The notes: a model not told the origin generated them from the letters alone. Numbered from the stretch's first letter, positions 18,275 to 27,160 are shown. The stretch: 64,000 nt of DNA from Mycobacterium sp. ITM-2016-00317 (GCF_002968295.1 NZ_CP134399.1:4030001-4094000); one strand, 5' to 3'. Numbers and translations are program-made.

Positions 18275-19051
18275 GTGGCGGTAACCACCGAGGCGCACGT
18301 ACCGGACCTCGCCCAGCCCTGGGCGCCGCACCGGCTACGGATCTACACCTGGACCGGCATCTTCACCTTCGCGATGTTCCTGGCGGTGACCGTCGGGGTC
18401 GCCACCGGGATCGTCGCGCCGAGCTTCACCACCGACGTCGTCGTCAATCTGATCTTCGGCATCCCGGTGATGCTGCTGCCGTTCGTCATCCTGTGGAATG
18501 CGCCGGGAGAGAAGCGTACCCGGCTCGACAAGGCCGCCGAACTGACGCTGTTCTACCTGCCTTACACCGCCGGCAGTCAGATCGGCTACGAGCTGATGTT
18601 CCTCATCGGCCATCCGCTCGGTCTGTGGGCACCGACGACCGACCCGGGCTGGAAATGGCTGTGGTGGCAGTACGCTCTGGCCGACACCCGCTACGTCAGC
18701 GGCAACCCGTGGATCTTCGCGCTCGAGGTCGTCGGCGTACTCACCGGCGTCACCGTGTTCGTGATGTGGACCCGCCTGGTTCGCCCGGGACTGCCGGACG
18801 AGGCACGCATCAGATGTCTGTGGATCGCGTTCACCGGGTGCGCCATCCTGATGAGCAGCACCGCTGTCTATTTCCTCGCCGAGGTCGGCGCGGGCTTCAC
18901 CAACATCGGGCAGGGCTGGTGGGGGCTGGGGTTCAAGTTCATCGGCGAGAACATCCCGTTCATCCTGTTGCCACCGCTGGTGCTCTACTCGATCCACCTG
19001 CAGATCGACTATCTGACCCGACGCGCCGGCCCGGTTGTTCCGAGCCGTTGA
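18275..19051 (+). CDS. Emopamil-binding protein (EXPERA)-like membrane protein
   Basis: 258 residues with about six membrane helices. The segment WKWLWWQYALADTRYVSG, followed by FALEVVGVLTGV, resembles the LWKEYxKxDSRY...ETIT core of eukaryotic sterol delta8-delta7 isomerase (EBP), although the catalytic-region Glu of WKEY is Gln here. EBP-fold proteins bind or isomerise sterol-like lipids. The GTG start follows AGAGGT. It is coupled to the next gene by a TTGA overlap. A lipid isomerase or binding protein is inferred. Confidence 0.65.
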   Translation: MAVTTEAHVPDLAQPWAPHRLRIYTWTGIFTFAMFLAVTVGVATGIVAPSFTTDVVVNLIFGIPVMLLPFVILWNAPGEKRTRLDKAAELTLFYLPYTAGSQIGYELMFLIGHPLGLWAPTTDPGWKWLWWQYALADTRYVSGNPWIFALEVVGVLTGVTVFVMWTRLVRPGLPDEARIRCLWIAFTGCAILMSSTAVYFLAEVGAGFTNIGQGWWGLGFKFIGENIPFILLPPLVLYSIHLQIDYLTRRAGPVVPSR

Positions 19052-19980
19052 CCGCGGAAACCGTGCTTCGCGGCGAGAAAATCCTGATCACCGGCGCCAC
19101 CGGCAAAATCGCGTATCCGATCGCCCGCGCCCTGGCACCGGACAACGACGTCTGGGGTGTCGCCAGGCTCCGCGATCCGGCTGACCGGGACAAGCTGACC
19201 GCGGCGGGCGTCACACCTCTGGCCCTGGATCTGGGCAGCGTCGACTTCTCCCGACTACCAGACGATTTCACCTACGTGTTCCACGCCGCCGTCGACCCGG
19301 GACAGGGCGAATGGAGGCGTGCGCTCGAGACCAATGCACACAACTCCGGCGAACTGCTCCACCATTGCCGGACGGCCAAGGGATTCGTGCTCTGCTCGAC
19401 CGGTTCGATCTACGGATACCAGGGCAGGCGCCCGCTGACCGAAGACGACCCGCCCGGAGTCCCGCTGCGGGCGAACTACAGCTTCTCCAAGGTCGCCGCC
19501 GAAGCGGTCTGCAGCTGGATCTCCCGGCACTACGACATCCCGCTGACGATCATCAGAATCTGCTCGACCTACGGGCCCGAGGGCGGCTCACCGGCAGACC
19601 GTCTCGATGCGATTCTGGCGCGCAGGCCGATTCGGCTCCACCCCGACCAACCGAACAACTACAACCCGATCTACGAGGACGACTACGTCGAGCTCGGCAT
19701 CCGCGCAATGCAGGTCGCCCGCACACCGCCCCAGGTGGTGAACTGGGCAGGCAGCGAAACCGTCAGCGTCGAGGAATATTGCGCGTATCTGGGCGAACTT
19801 GTCGGCATCGAGCCCATCTTCGACTACACCGCCGACGCGCACACCCCGCTGTGGCCCGACGTGACGCACATGCATGAGGTGCTGGGCAAGACAAAAGTGC
19901 CGTGGCGAGAGGGATTCCGGAGGATGGCTGCCGCGCGCCACCCGGAGCTCACACTCTCCGACAAGCCCACGGCGAGCTGA
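19048..19980 (+). CDS. NAD-dependent epimerase/dehydratase (extended SDR)
   Basis: 310 residues. The Rossmann motif is ITGATGKIAYPIA near residues 13-25, the catalytic Tyr-x3-Lys is YSFSK, and the substrate domain contains CSTGSIYGYQGRRP. This resembles 3-beta-hydroxysteroid dehydrogenase/epimerase-type enzymes. The TTG start overlaps the previous stop (TTGA); a GTG at 19063 is an alternative. It probably oxidises a hydroxyl or epimerises a product in the same operon as the EBP-like protein. Confidence 0.9.
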   Translation: MTAETVLRGEKILITGATGKIAYPIARALAPDNDVWGVARLRDPADRDKLTAAGVTPLALDLGSVDFSRLPDDFTYVFHAAVDPGQGEWRRALETNAHNSGELLHHCRTAKGFVLCSTGSIYGYQGRRPLTEDDPPGVPLRANYSFSKVAAEAVCSWISRHYDIPLTIIRICSTYGPEGGSPADRLDAILARRPIRLHPDQPNNYNPIYEDDYVELGIRAMQVARTPPQVVNWAGSETVSVEEYCAYLGELVGIEPIFDYTADAHTPLWPDVTHMHEVLGKTKVPWREGFRRMAAARHPELTLSDKPTAS

Positions 19981-19990
19981 CGACGACGTG

Positions 19991-20728
19991 ATGGAGCTAC
20001 CCGGGACACCGTCCGACACCGTGGAAGGCGTGCTGGCCGCCGGACGCGGTGACATCAGCACCGTGTTCGTGTCCATGGCCGCCCGCCACCCCGAGGGACT
20101 CGATGCCGAGTACCTGCGATGGCACACGCTCGATCACCGGCCGGAGCAACATCGGCTCAGCGCCGTGCGGGCATCGCTGCGTCTGGTGTCCACCCCCGAA
20201 TGTCGCGCGGCTCGCTGGGGCGGGGACGACCGGTTCGACGCCGTCGACCACGTGATGTCCTATTTCTTCTCCGATCCCGCCGGCTTGACGACCTTCAACG
20301 ACTTGTCGATCGCACTCGGCGATGCCGGCCGGAAGCTGCGACTGCTGCCTCCGGTCGAACGAGGCGTGTACACCGTCGGCGACAGATCGGCGGCACCTCG
20401 GATCAAAGTGGGTGCCGACGTGCTGCCGTGGTGGCCGGTTCTCGGCGTGATCCTGCTTCTCGAACGCGAAGCCCCCACGACCGAGGAGCTTCTGGAGGTC
20501 GACGGGGTCGCCGGGGTGTGGAGCACCTCGACGTCGGTGACGCACGGGTCGTTCGCCGGCGCCCCGCAGGGCCAACACCTCACCTACTGCTTCCTCGACG
20601 ACGACCCGGTGGTGACCGCAGGCCGGATGGACGCGGTGGTGCGCAACCGCTGGACCGGCGGTGGCCCGCTGCTGGCTGCACCGTTCTACCCCGTCATCCC
20701 GCACCAGTGGGATCGCCGTGTGCCGTAA
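19991..20728 (+). CDS. Uncharacterised protein, probable dimeric alpha/beta-barrel (EthD-like)
   Basis: 245 residues. The N-terminal half contains DISTVFVSMAARHPEG and EYLRWHTLDHRPEQHRL; the WHxxDHxPE pattern is typical of EthD/ferredoxin-like alpha/beta barrels. The second half (GVILLLEREAPTTEELLEVDGVAGVWSTST) looks like a second such unit. No catalytic residues can be named. It sits 10 bases after the epimerase and 12 bases before the LLM oxidoreductase, so it is in the same operon. A GTG codon immediately before the ATG is another start. Confidence 0.7.
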   Translation: MELPGTPSDTVEGVLAAGRGDISTVFVSMAARHPEGLDAEYLRWHTLDHRPEQHRLSAVRASLRLVSTPECRAARWGGDDRFDAVDHVMSYFFSDPAGLTTFNDLSIALGDAGRKLRLLPPVERGVYTVGDRSAAPRIKVGADVLPWWPVLGVILLLEREAPTTEELLEVDGVAGVWSTSTSVTHGSFAGAPQGQHLTYCFLDDDPVVTAGRMDAVVRNRWTGGGPLLAAPFYPVIPHQWDRRVP

Positions 20729-20740
20729 CGAAGGAGACCC

Positions 20741-21694
20741 ATGCGCATCGGCCTGATGGTCGGCTCCGACAAGGAACGCGATCGCCGAGACCGGTTGGCG
20801 GGCCTGATCGACGACGCTGTCGCGGCCGAGGCCGCCGGCTTCGACTCGTTCTGGTTCCCGCAGGTGCCCGGTTACCTCGACGCGATGACCGCCGTCGCGT
20901 TGGTGGGCGCGTCGACGACCACCATCGAAGTCGGCACGGCGGTGGTCCCGATACAGACACGCCATCCGCTGATCCTGGCGCAGCAGGCGTTGACCACCAA
21001 CGCCGCGTGCGGCGGCCGGTTCGCCCTCGGCCTGGGACTGTCCCACGACTGGATCATCCACGGCCAGTTGGGACTTCCGTATGAGAAGCCGGTACGCACG
21101 TTGCGCGAGCACCTCGATGTGCTCGGCGCCGCGTTCGCCGGACCCGGCCAGGTCGACGTCGACAACGACACCTTTCACGTGCACAGCCCGGTCGACGTCG
21201 CCGACACCGCCCCCGCGCTGCTGCTCGCGGCTCTCGGGCCGACGATGCTGCGGATCGCGGGCGAGCGGGCCGACGGCACCGTGTTGTGGATGGCGGACGA
21301 GCGCGCGATCGGCGAACACGTCGCACCGCGGATCACCGACGCCGCGCAGAATGCCGGCCGGCCGGCACCGCGCATCGTCGCCGGTGTCCCGGTGGCGCTG
21401 TGCGATCCCGGCGACGTCGACGATGCCCGCGCGTACGCGAGCGAGATCCTCGGACATGCGCACTTCTCCCCCAACTACGTCGCGCTGCTCGAACACGGCG
21501 ACGCCGAGGACGTCGGGGACACCATGGCCGCCGGCGACGAAGCCGCGGTGCTGGCGCGACTCCGTAGTTACCGCGACGCCGGCGTCACCGATCTGGCTGC
21601 ACGCATCGTCGGGCTCGGCCAGGATCCGGACCAGCGACGCCGATCACGGCTCCGCACAGCGCAATATATCGCATCGGTGGCCGCTCAGCTGTAG
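20741..21694 (+). CDS. LLM-class F420-dependent oxidoreductase
   Basis: 317 residues with the luciferase-like TIM-barrel pattern: MRIGLMVGSDKERD, AAGFDSFWFPQV, IEVGTAVVPIQTRHP, GGRFALGLGLSHDWII and a C-terminal AVLARLRSYRDAGVTDLA. In mycobacteria this family usually uses reduced F420 to move hydride to or from alcohols, ketones or double bonds. A strong AAGGAG site precedes the ATG. It is the last gene of the plus-strand run that begins with AveC. Confidence 0.92.
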   Translation: MRIGLMVGSDKERDRRDRLAGLIDDAVAAEAAGFDSFWFPQVPGYLDAMTAVALVGASTTTIEVGTAVVPIQTRHPLILAQQALTTNAACGGRFALGLGLSHDWIIHGQLGLPYEKPVRTLREHLDVLGAAFAGPGQVDVDNDTFHVHSPVDVADTAPALLLAALGPTMLRIAGERADGTVLWMADERAIGEHVAPRITDAAQNAGRPAPRIVAGVPVALCDPGDVDDARAYASEILGHAHFSPNYVALLEHGDAEDVGDTMAAGDEAAVLARLRSYRDAGVTDLAARIVGLGQDPDQRRRSRLRTAQYIASVAAQL

Positions 21695-21706
21695 TGGGCG
21701 GAACGG

Positions 21707-21907
21707 TCAGCGCCGGGACTTCACGATCGCCGCGACGGCGGCAGCCCCCACGGAGCAGCCGACCGCACAGGCGAACACGCCGACGATCAGGTGCCGCAGC
21801 CAGCCGCCGGAGGCGTAGGCCGCGATCTGCAGCACCCCGGCAGTCAACGCCAACACGGCGAATGCCAATGCGGCGTACTTCAGCGCAGCCATTCCCCCAT
21901 TGTTCAC
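21707..21907 (-). CDS. Small membrane protein, unknown
   Basis: 66 residues with two hydrophobic helices (ALKYAALAFAVLALTAGVLQIAAYA and LIVGVFACAVGCSVGAAAVAAIV) joined by a short GGWLRH loop, ending KSRR. The GTG at 21907 or ATG at 21892 may start it. No family is recognised. It is convergent with the LLM gene and divergent from the TetR gene. Confidence 0.6.
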   Translation of the reverse strand: MNNGGMAALKYAALAFAVLALTAGVLQIAAYASGGWLRHLIVGVFACAVGCSVGAAAVAAIVKSRR

Positions 21908-21938
21908 GAGGTCGGACCCGGCCCTGCCGCCCGGCTCG

Positions 21939-21961
21939 ATAGTTGGACTCCGGTCAGCTAT
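21939..21961. promoter_or_regulatory. Candidate TetR operator upstream of 21997
   Basis: Imperfect inverted repeat ATAGTTG-N9-CAGCTAT, 36 bases before the TetR start, in the gap between divergent genes. Placement fits autoregulation; there is no second copy in the window. Confidence 0.3.
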
Positions 21962-21996
21962 TCCTTCTCGTCGCCGAGCCTGTTAAGTTCAGCGGC

Positions 21997-22644
21997 ATGG
22001 CGGCTACCCGGCGGGAGGTCGGCGCTGACCACGGTCAGCGCCGAGCTTCATTTCAGCGGGCCAGGTCGCATGAGACCAAGCGCATGCTTGTCCAGGCGGC
22101 GATGGCGCTGTGGCGGACCAAGGGTTACGCGGCCACCACGGTCGCCGACATATGCACCGCCGCCGGGGTCTCCAAAGCGTTGTTCTACTTCTACTTTCCG
22201 CGCAAAGAGGACGTGCTCTTCGAGGTCGGCGTGCTTTCGACGCAGTCGGCGCACCGAACCATCCACGCCCTACTGCAGAAGCCCTACGACATCGAACCTG
22301 TCGTGTCCGCTGCACTGACGGCGTTCGAGCGCTCCATGGCGCGCAATCCGCCGGAACTGATCATCGAGACGATCTTGGAGGGCTACCGCCACGAGCATCG
22401 GATCATCGCCGAGGGCGGTCCGCCGGAGGCCGACGCCGACATGTTCTCCGAGCTGTTCACCCGTGCCCGCGGCGACGGCAAGCTGCCGGACACCGTCGAC
22501 GTCGCCCATCTGGCCTACCTCGCCCAGACGATGGTCAGCGAGGGCGCACGGCACTGGGCCGCCGGCGCGTTCGGGAAGCGCTCGTTCGCCGCGGTCGTCA
22601 CCGCCGACATCTGCACCCTGGTCAAGGGGTACCTCACGCACTGA
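21997..22644 (+). CDS. TetR/AcrR-family regulator
   Basis: 215 residues. The helix-turn-helix is VADICTAAGVSKALFYFYFPRKEDVLF, preceded by LVQAAMALWRTKGYAATT. The C-terminal helical domain would bind a ligand. The ATG at 21997 was chosen; an in-frame ATG at 21943 would reach into the promoter. The acyl-CoA dehydrogenase gene starts 18 bases downstream, so the regulator is probably in one operon with the acyl-CoA dehydrogenase, kinase and quinone reductase and is likely to sense an acyl-CoA or lipid. Confidence 0.92.
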   Translation: MAATRREVGADHGQRRASFQRARSHETKRMLVQAAMALWRTKGYAATTVADICTAAGVSKALFYFYFPRKEDVLFEVGVLSTQSAHRTIHALLQKPYDIEPVVSAALTAFERSMARNPPELIIETILEGYRHEHRIIAEGGPPEADADMFSELFTRARGDGKLPDTVDVAHLAYLAQTMVSEGARHWAAGAFGKRSFAAVVTADICTLVKGYLTH

Positions 22645-22662
22645 CCCGGCAAGGAGGCCGAC

Positions 22663-23961
22663 ATGTGGAGTTTCGAAACCGACCCCGAGTACCAGAAGGT
22701 GCTGGACTGGGCCGACGAATTCGTCCGGGAGGAGGTCGAGCCACTCGATCTGGCGTTTCCCCATCAGCAGTTCGTACCGCTGGAGGGCAAGCGGCGTGAG
22801 GCGATCGATCCCCTCAAGGAGGAAGTGCGCCGCCGCGGCCTGTGGGCCACCCACCTCGGCGCCGATCTCGGCGGCCAGGGTTACGGACAGCTGAAGCTGG
22901 CGCTGCTCAACGAGATCCTCGGACGGTCGCAGTGGGCGCCGATCATCTTCGGCTGCCAGGCACCCGACACCGGCAACGCCGAGATCATCGCGCACTACGG
23001 GACCGAGGAGCAGAAGCAGCGATATCTGCGGCCTCTGCTGGAGGGCGAGCTGTTCTCCTGCTACTCGATGACCGAGCCGCATGCCGGCGCCGACCCCACG
23101 ATGTTCACCACCTCCGCCGTGCGCGACGGAGACGACTGGGTGATCAATGGCTGGAAGTTCTTCTCCTCCAACGCCGCCACCGCGTCGTTCCTGATCGTCA
23201 TGGTCGTCACCAACCCTGATGTCAGTGCTTACCAGGGCATGTCGATGTTCCTGGTGCCCACCGACACCCCCGGTGTCAAGATCGAGCGCAACGTCGGCCT
23301 GTACGGCGAGCGCGTCGGCGAGGGGTCACACGCGCTGATCCACTACGACAATGTGCGGGTGCCCGCCGAGGCGCTGCTCGGCGGTGAAGGGCAGGCGTTC
23401 GTCATCGCCCAGACCCGACTCGGCGGTGGCCGTATCCATCACGCGATGCGCACCATCGGACTGTCCCGCAAGGCGCTGGACATGATGTGCGAGCGGGCGC
23501 TGAGCCGTGAGACCCAGGGCAGCAGGCTCTCGGACAAGCAGTTCGTGCAGGGCTACATCGCCGACTCCTACGCCCAGCTGCTGCAGTTCCGGCTGATGGT
23601 CCTCTACACCGCGTGGGAGATCGACAAGTACAACGACTACAAGAAGGTCCGCAAGGACATCGCCGCGGTCAAGGTGGTGATGCCCACCGTGCTGCACGAC
23701 ATCGCCTGGCGGGCCATGCAGGTGCACGGTGCGCTCGGCGTCACCAACGAGGTGCCGTTCCTGGGCATGGTGACCGGCGCCGCGGTGATGGGGCTGGCCG
23801 ACGGACCCACCGAGGTGCACAAGACGACCGTCGCCAAGCAGGTGCTGCGCGACTACCGGCCCACCGAGGGCACCTGGCCCTCGGAATGGATCCCGGCCAA
23901 ACGTGAAGCCGCACTGGCCAAATACGCGGACTTCCTCGACCACGAGGTGGGCAATCTGTGA
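22663..23961 (+). CDS. Acyl-CoA dehydrogenase family protein
   Basis: 432 residues. FAD enzyme with the ACAD signatures CYSMTEPHAGADPT (FAD/substrate loop) and QVHGALGVTNEVP...DGPTEVH near the C terminus, like the long eukaryotic ACAD10/11-type enzymes. A GGAGG site precedes the ATG. The next gene, an APH-type kinase, overlaps it by GTGA. In ACAD10/11 the kinase and dehydrogenase domains are fused and catabolise 4-hydroxy acids through phosphorylation, so a similar two-protein route is plausible here. Confidence 0.94.
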   Translation: MWSFETDPEYQKVLDWADEFVREEVEPLDLAFPHQQFVPLEGKRREAIDPLKEEVRRRGLWATHLGADLGGQGYGQLKLALLNEILGRSQWAPIIFGCQAPDTGNAEIIAHYGTEEQKQRYLRPLLEGELFSCYSMTEPHAGADPTMFTTSAVRDGDDWVINGWKFFSSNAATASFLIVMVVTNPDVSAYQGMSMFLVPTDTPGVKIERNVGLYGERVGEGSHALIHYDNVRVPAEALLGGEGQAFVIAQTRLGGGRIHHAMRTIGLSRKALDMMCERALSRETQGSRLSDKQFVQGYIADSYAQLLQFRLMVLYTAWEIDKYNDYKKVRKDIAAVKVVMPTVLHDIAWRAMQVHGALGVTNEVPFLGMVTGAAVMGLADGPTEVHKTTVAKQVLRDYRPTEGTWPSEWIPAKREAALAKYADFLDHEVGNL

Positions 23962-24980
23962 GCGGGATCGACACGGCGCGGCTGTCCGACTGGATGGATG
24001 CGGCCGCGCTGCCGGGCAAAGGTGAACCGCTGAGCGCACGCTTCCTGTCCGGCGGGACCCAGAACGTCATCTTCGAGATCACCCGCGGTGAGCACCAGTG
24101 CGTGTTGCGCATGCCGCCGCCCGGCGCCCCGCCCGACCGCGACAAGGGCATCCTGCGGGAGTGGCGGATCATCGAAGCCCTCGACGGCACCGATGTGCCC
24201 CATACCGCCGCCGTCGGTGTCTGCGACGACGCATCGGTGCTGGGCCGACCGTTCTACCTGATGGGCTTCGTCGACGGGTGGTCGCCGATGGACACCCACG
24301 GCCGATGGCCGGAACCGTTCGACAGCGACCCTTCCACCCGCCCGGGCCTGAGTTACCAACTGGCCGAAGGCATCGCTCTGCTGTCGAAGGTGGACTGGAA
24401 AGCCAAGGGGCTGCACGATCTGGGCCGGCCGGACGGCTTCCACGAACGTCAGGTGGACCGGTGGATCGGCTTCCTGGACCGGATCAAGAACCGCGAACTG
24501 CCGGGCCTCGAGGTCGCCACCGACTGGCTGAAACAGCACAAGCCGCTCGACTTCATCCCCGGCCTGATGCACGGCGACTACCAGTTCGCCAACGTGATGT
24601 ACCGGCACGGCGCGCCGGCGCAGATGGCCGCGATCGTCGACTGGGAAATGGGTACCGTCGGCGACCCCAAACTCGACCTCGGCTGGATGGTGCAGTCCTG
24701 GCCGTCCGGCGACGACGACGCGGGGGCGATGAGCTATGTCGACATGCGCGGGATGCCGTCGCGCGACGATGTGGTCGCCCACTACGCCGAGGTGTCCGGT
24801 CGCCAGGTCGACGATCTCGACTACTACCTGGTGCTGGCCAAGTGGAAGCTCGCGATCGTGCTGGAGCAGGGTTTCCAGCGTGCCGGGGACGACGAGAAGC
24901 TGCTGGCGTTCGGGCCGGTGGTGACCAGCCTGATGGCGTCGGCGGCAGAGCTCGCCGAGTCCACCGACTACCGGGGCTAG
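23958..24980 (+). CDS. APH-type phosphotransferase (ACAD10/11 kinase-like)
   Basis: 340 residues. The kinase-like catalytic loop is HGDYQFANVM near residue 197, followed by IVDWEMGTVGDPKLDLGWM with the metal-binding Asp. The N terminus has RFLSGGTQNVIFEI as the nucleotide loop. The GTG overlaps the acyl-CoA dehydrogenase stop (GTGA). By analogy with the fused ACAD10/11 proteins it may phosphorylate a 4-hydroxyacyl-CoA that the dehydrogenase then processes. An antibiotic kinase is much less likely in this context. Confidence 0.92.
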   Translation: MSGIDTARLSDWMDAAALPGKGEPLSARFLSGGTQNVIFEITRGEHQCVLRMPPPGAPPDRDKGILREWRIIEALDGTDVPHTAAVGVCDDASVLGRPFYLMGFVDGWSPMDTHGRWPEPFDSDPSTRPGLSYQLAEGIALLSKVDWKAKGLHDLGRPDGFHERQVDRWIGFLDRIKNRELPGLEVATDWLKQHKPLDFIPGLMHGDYQFANVMYRHGAPAQMAAIVDWEMGTVGDPKLDLGWMVQSWPSGDDDAGAMSYVDMRGMPSRDDVVAHYAEVSGRQVDDLDYYLVLAKWKLAIVLEQGFQRAGDDEKLLAFGPVVTSLMASAAELAESTDYRG

Positions 24981-24987
24981 CGCCGCC

Positions 24988-25953
24988 GTGCGCGCTGCGG
25001 TCTGCCCGGAGTACGGGCCACCCGAGGTGATCCGCGTCGAAGAACGCACCGCGCCCACCGCCGGACCCGGGCAGGTGCGGGTACGCGTCGAGGCTGCCGC
25101 GGTCAACTACCCCGACGTGCTGCTGGTGGCGGGCGCCTACCAGGTCAAGGTGGCGCCCCCGTTCGTGCCGGGCAGCGAGTTCGCCGGCGTGATCGACCAG
25201 ATCGGGTCCGGGGTAGCGGATTTCGCGGTCGGCGACCGGGTGAGCGGCACCGGCATGGTCGGCGCCTTCGCACAGAACGTCGTGGTCGACCCGGCCTGTC
25301 TGTCGCCCGTGCCCGGCGGGATCGACGCGCGCACCGCGGCCGCGTTCGGCGTGGCCCACCGCACGGCATACCACGCGCTGCGCTCGACGGCGCGGTTGCG
25401 CAGCGGGGAACGGTTGGTGGTGCTCGGCGCAGGTGGCGGCGTAGGACTGGCCGCGGTGCAACTGGGCGCAGCACTCGGGGCCCACGTCACCGCCGTCGCA
25501 TCGTCGAGCGAGAAGCTTGCCGCCGCAGGGCGGTACGGAGCGGCGCGGTTGATCAACCACCGCGAGTGCGACGTGCGTGCCGCGCTGCGGGAGGCGGCAC
25601 CCGACGGGACAGACGTGGTGCTCGACCCCGTCGGCGGCGGCCTCAGCGAACCCGCCCTGCGGTCACTCGCCTGGGGCGGGCGCTTCGTGACGATCGGGTT
25701 CGCCTCCGGAGAGATTCCGCGCATCCCGCTGAATCTGGTGCTGATCAAAGGAGTTCACGTACTGGGTTTCCAGTTCCAGGACGTTGCGGCTGCGGAGTTC
25801 AGCCGCAACGAGGCCGAACTGCGTGAACTGTTGATCGCGGGCCGGGCCGCACCGCATGTCGGCGCGGTCTACCCGCTCGACGCGGTCGCCGAGGCCCTGC
25901 ACCATGTCGGCGACGGGCGCGCGGTCGGCAAGGTCCTGATCGACCTGCGCTGA
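24988..25953 (+). CDS. NADPH:quinone oxidoreductase, zinc-free MDR family
   Basis: 321 residues. The N-terminal GroES-like domain has PFVPGSEFAGVI; the Rossmann part has VLGAGGGVGLAAVQLGAALGA. The zinc-binding Cys residues of alcohol dehydrogenases are absent, as in quinone/crotonyl reductases. The GTG start lies 7 bases after the kinase stop, so it is in the same operon. It probably reduces an enoyl or quinone-type intermediate with NADPH. The gene converges on the one ending at 25956 with almost no gap. Confidence 0.92.
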   Translation: MRAAVCPEYGPPEVIRVEERTAPTAGPGQVRVRVEAAAVNYPDVLLVAGAYQVKVAPPFVPGSEFAGVIDQIGSGVADFAVGDRVSGTGMVGAFAQNVVVDPACLSPVPGGIDARTAAAFGVAHRTAYHALRSTARLRSGERLVVLGAGGGVGLAAVQLGAALGAHVTAVASSSEKLAAAGRYGAARLINHRECDVRAALREAAPDGTDVVLDPVGGGLSEPALRSLAWGGRFVTIGFASGEIPRIPLNLVLIKGVHVLGFQFQDVAAAEFSRNEAELRELLIAGRAAPHVGAVYPLDAVAEALHHVGDGRAVGKVLIDLR

Positions 25954-25955
25954 GA

Positions 25956-26456
25956 TCAGCTGGCCGGGACCAGGTCCGCGGCCACCGAGACCATCATGCC
26001 GCTGCTGAACATCTCGGTCGGGGCGATCGTCTGACGTGAGCCGGACGCCGCGGCGAGTGCCTGCGCCTTGAACGCCCGGGCGGCCGCGCTGAGCCGGTGT
26101 TCGACGGGGCCCACGCTGCTGTCCAGTTCGGCCGGCACCGGCGCACCCCACAGCGTCACCTCGGTCGCGCCCTGATCGAGGGCGCCGAGCACGCCGAGGC
26201 GCACCCGGTCGTCGCTGGCGTAGAGGTCGGCAGCCACCGCGACGGTCTGCGGGTGCGGCCGATGTTCCCAGGCACCCAGCACCGACTCCAGGTCCAGGAC
26301 CTCGGCCCCGAGAATCTCCAGCGGTCGCACGTCCTCGTCGCGGCCCACCAGGACGGTGACGTCCCACCCGGCGGTCACTCGGTCGTAGACCCAGCCGCCG
26401 GCGAAGCGCACCGCGTCGCACACCGTCGGGGACACGATGTCCAGGCGGTATCTCAT
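25956..26456 (-). CDS. Uncharacterised protein coupled to TetR gene
   Basis: 166 residues. I do not recognise the family. Seen: an N-terminal MRYRLDIVSPTVCDAVRFAGGWVYDR block, VTVLVGRDEDVRPLEILGAEVLDLES and a C-terminal AAARAFKAQALAAASG helix; no signal peptide or membrane helix. The ATG overlaps the TetR stop (ATGA), so it is translated with the regulator. The LDxESVLGAWEHRPHPQTVAV segment suggests an alpha/beta fold. It may act with the regulator or be part of its small regulon. Confidence 0.7.
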   Translation of the reverse strand: MRYRLDIVSPTVCDAVRFAGGWVYDRVTAGWDVTVLVGRDEDVRPLEILGAEVLDLESVLGAWEHRPHPQTVAVAADLYASDDRVRLGVLGALDQGATEVTLWGAPVPAELDSSVGPVEHRLSAAARAFKAQALAAASGSRQTIAPTEMFSSGMMVSVAADLVPAS

Positions 26457-27100
26457 GTCGGCGGTGCCGGTGCCGGTGCCGTCAGATCGCGCTCCAGCGA
26501 CTCCGCGTATCCGTTGTACACCTCGGTCAGCGGGATTGAAGGATCGAGCAACCATTGGATCTCCATTCCGTTGATGAAGGCGAGAATCTCCGTGGCCTTG
26601 GCAGCCGCGTCGATGTCGCTGCGGTACAGCCCCTGCTGCTGACCACGGACGATGAGTTTCCTGATGATGTCCACCGCGTCGCGATAGCGCTTGTGCAGGC
26701 GGTCGTGCAGCGGCGCATCGGGAGCGATGTTCTCGGCGAGCAGCACCATGAAGGTCCCCACCAGTTCCGGCGCGCGTTCGAAGCGCTTGGGCACCTGCCG
26801 CACCGCGTCGACGAGATCCCCTGAGCGGTCGGCGTGTTCGTCGTCGTCGGTGTCGCGCGCGTCGAGCACGGCGTTGAGCAGTTGTTCTTTGGACTCGAAG
26901 TGGTGCAGCAGCCCGGCCGGCGTGACACCGGCCTCCCCGGCGATCTGAGCCAGCGACGTCGCGCGCCATCCGTTGCGAGCCAGCAGACGTTCCGCCACCG
27001 CGAGGATCCGCTGTCTGCGGTCCTCACCTTTGGCGAGCAACGCCGCGTAGGGCCGTCTGGACGATGCCAGATCGGCGGCTGCGGGCTCGGGGGCTGACAA
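26453..27100 (-). CDS. TetR/AcrR-family regulator
   Basis: 215 residues. The helix-turn-helix is LAQIAGEAGVTPAGLLHHFESKEQLL, preceded by ILAVAERLLARNGWRATS. The TTG start at 27100 follows AGGAGA. An 11+11 inverted repeat at 27135-27160 lies about 35 bases upstream and probably binds it. The gene is divergent from nothing nearby: the acyl-CoA dehydrogenase end lies about 150 bases upstream. Confidence 0.9.
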   Translation of the reverse strand: MSAPEPAAADLASSRRPYAALLAKGEDRRQRILAVAERLLARNGWRATSLAQIAGEAGVTPAGLLHHFESKEQLLNAVLDARDTDDDEHADRSGDLVDAVRQVPKRFERAPELVGTFMVLLAENIAPDAPLHDRLHKRYRDAVDIIRKLIVRGQQQGLYRSDIDAAAKATEILAFINGMEIQWLLDPSIPLTEVYNGYAESLERDLTAPAPAPPT

Positions 27101-27134
27101 GCGTCTCCTCGGTGCTGAACCAACCTAGTGAACA

Positions 27135-27160
27135 CACAGTAGGTAGGTTTACCTGCTGTG
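27135..27160. promoter_or_regulatory. Inverted-repeat operator upstream of TetR
   Basis: CACAGTAGGTA-GGTT-TACCTGCTGTG, 10 of 11 arm pairs matching. It lies 35 bases before the TetR start. A 13-base direct repeat, TGACAAGCGTCTC, is found at 27095-27107 (at the start codon) and 27159-27171. Autoregulation is inferred. Confidence 0.6.
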
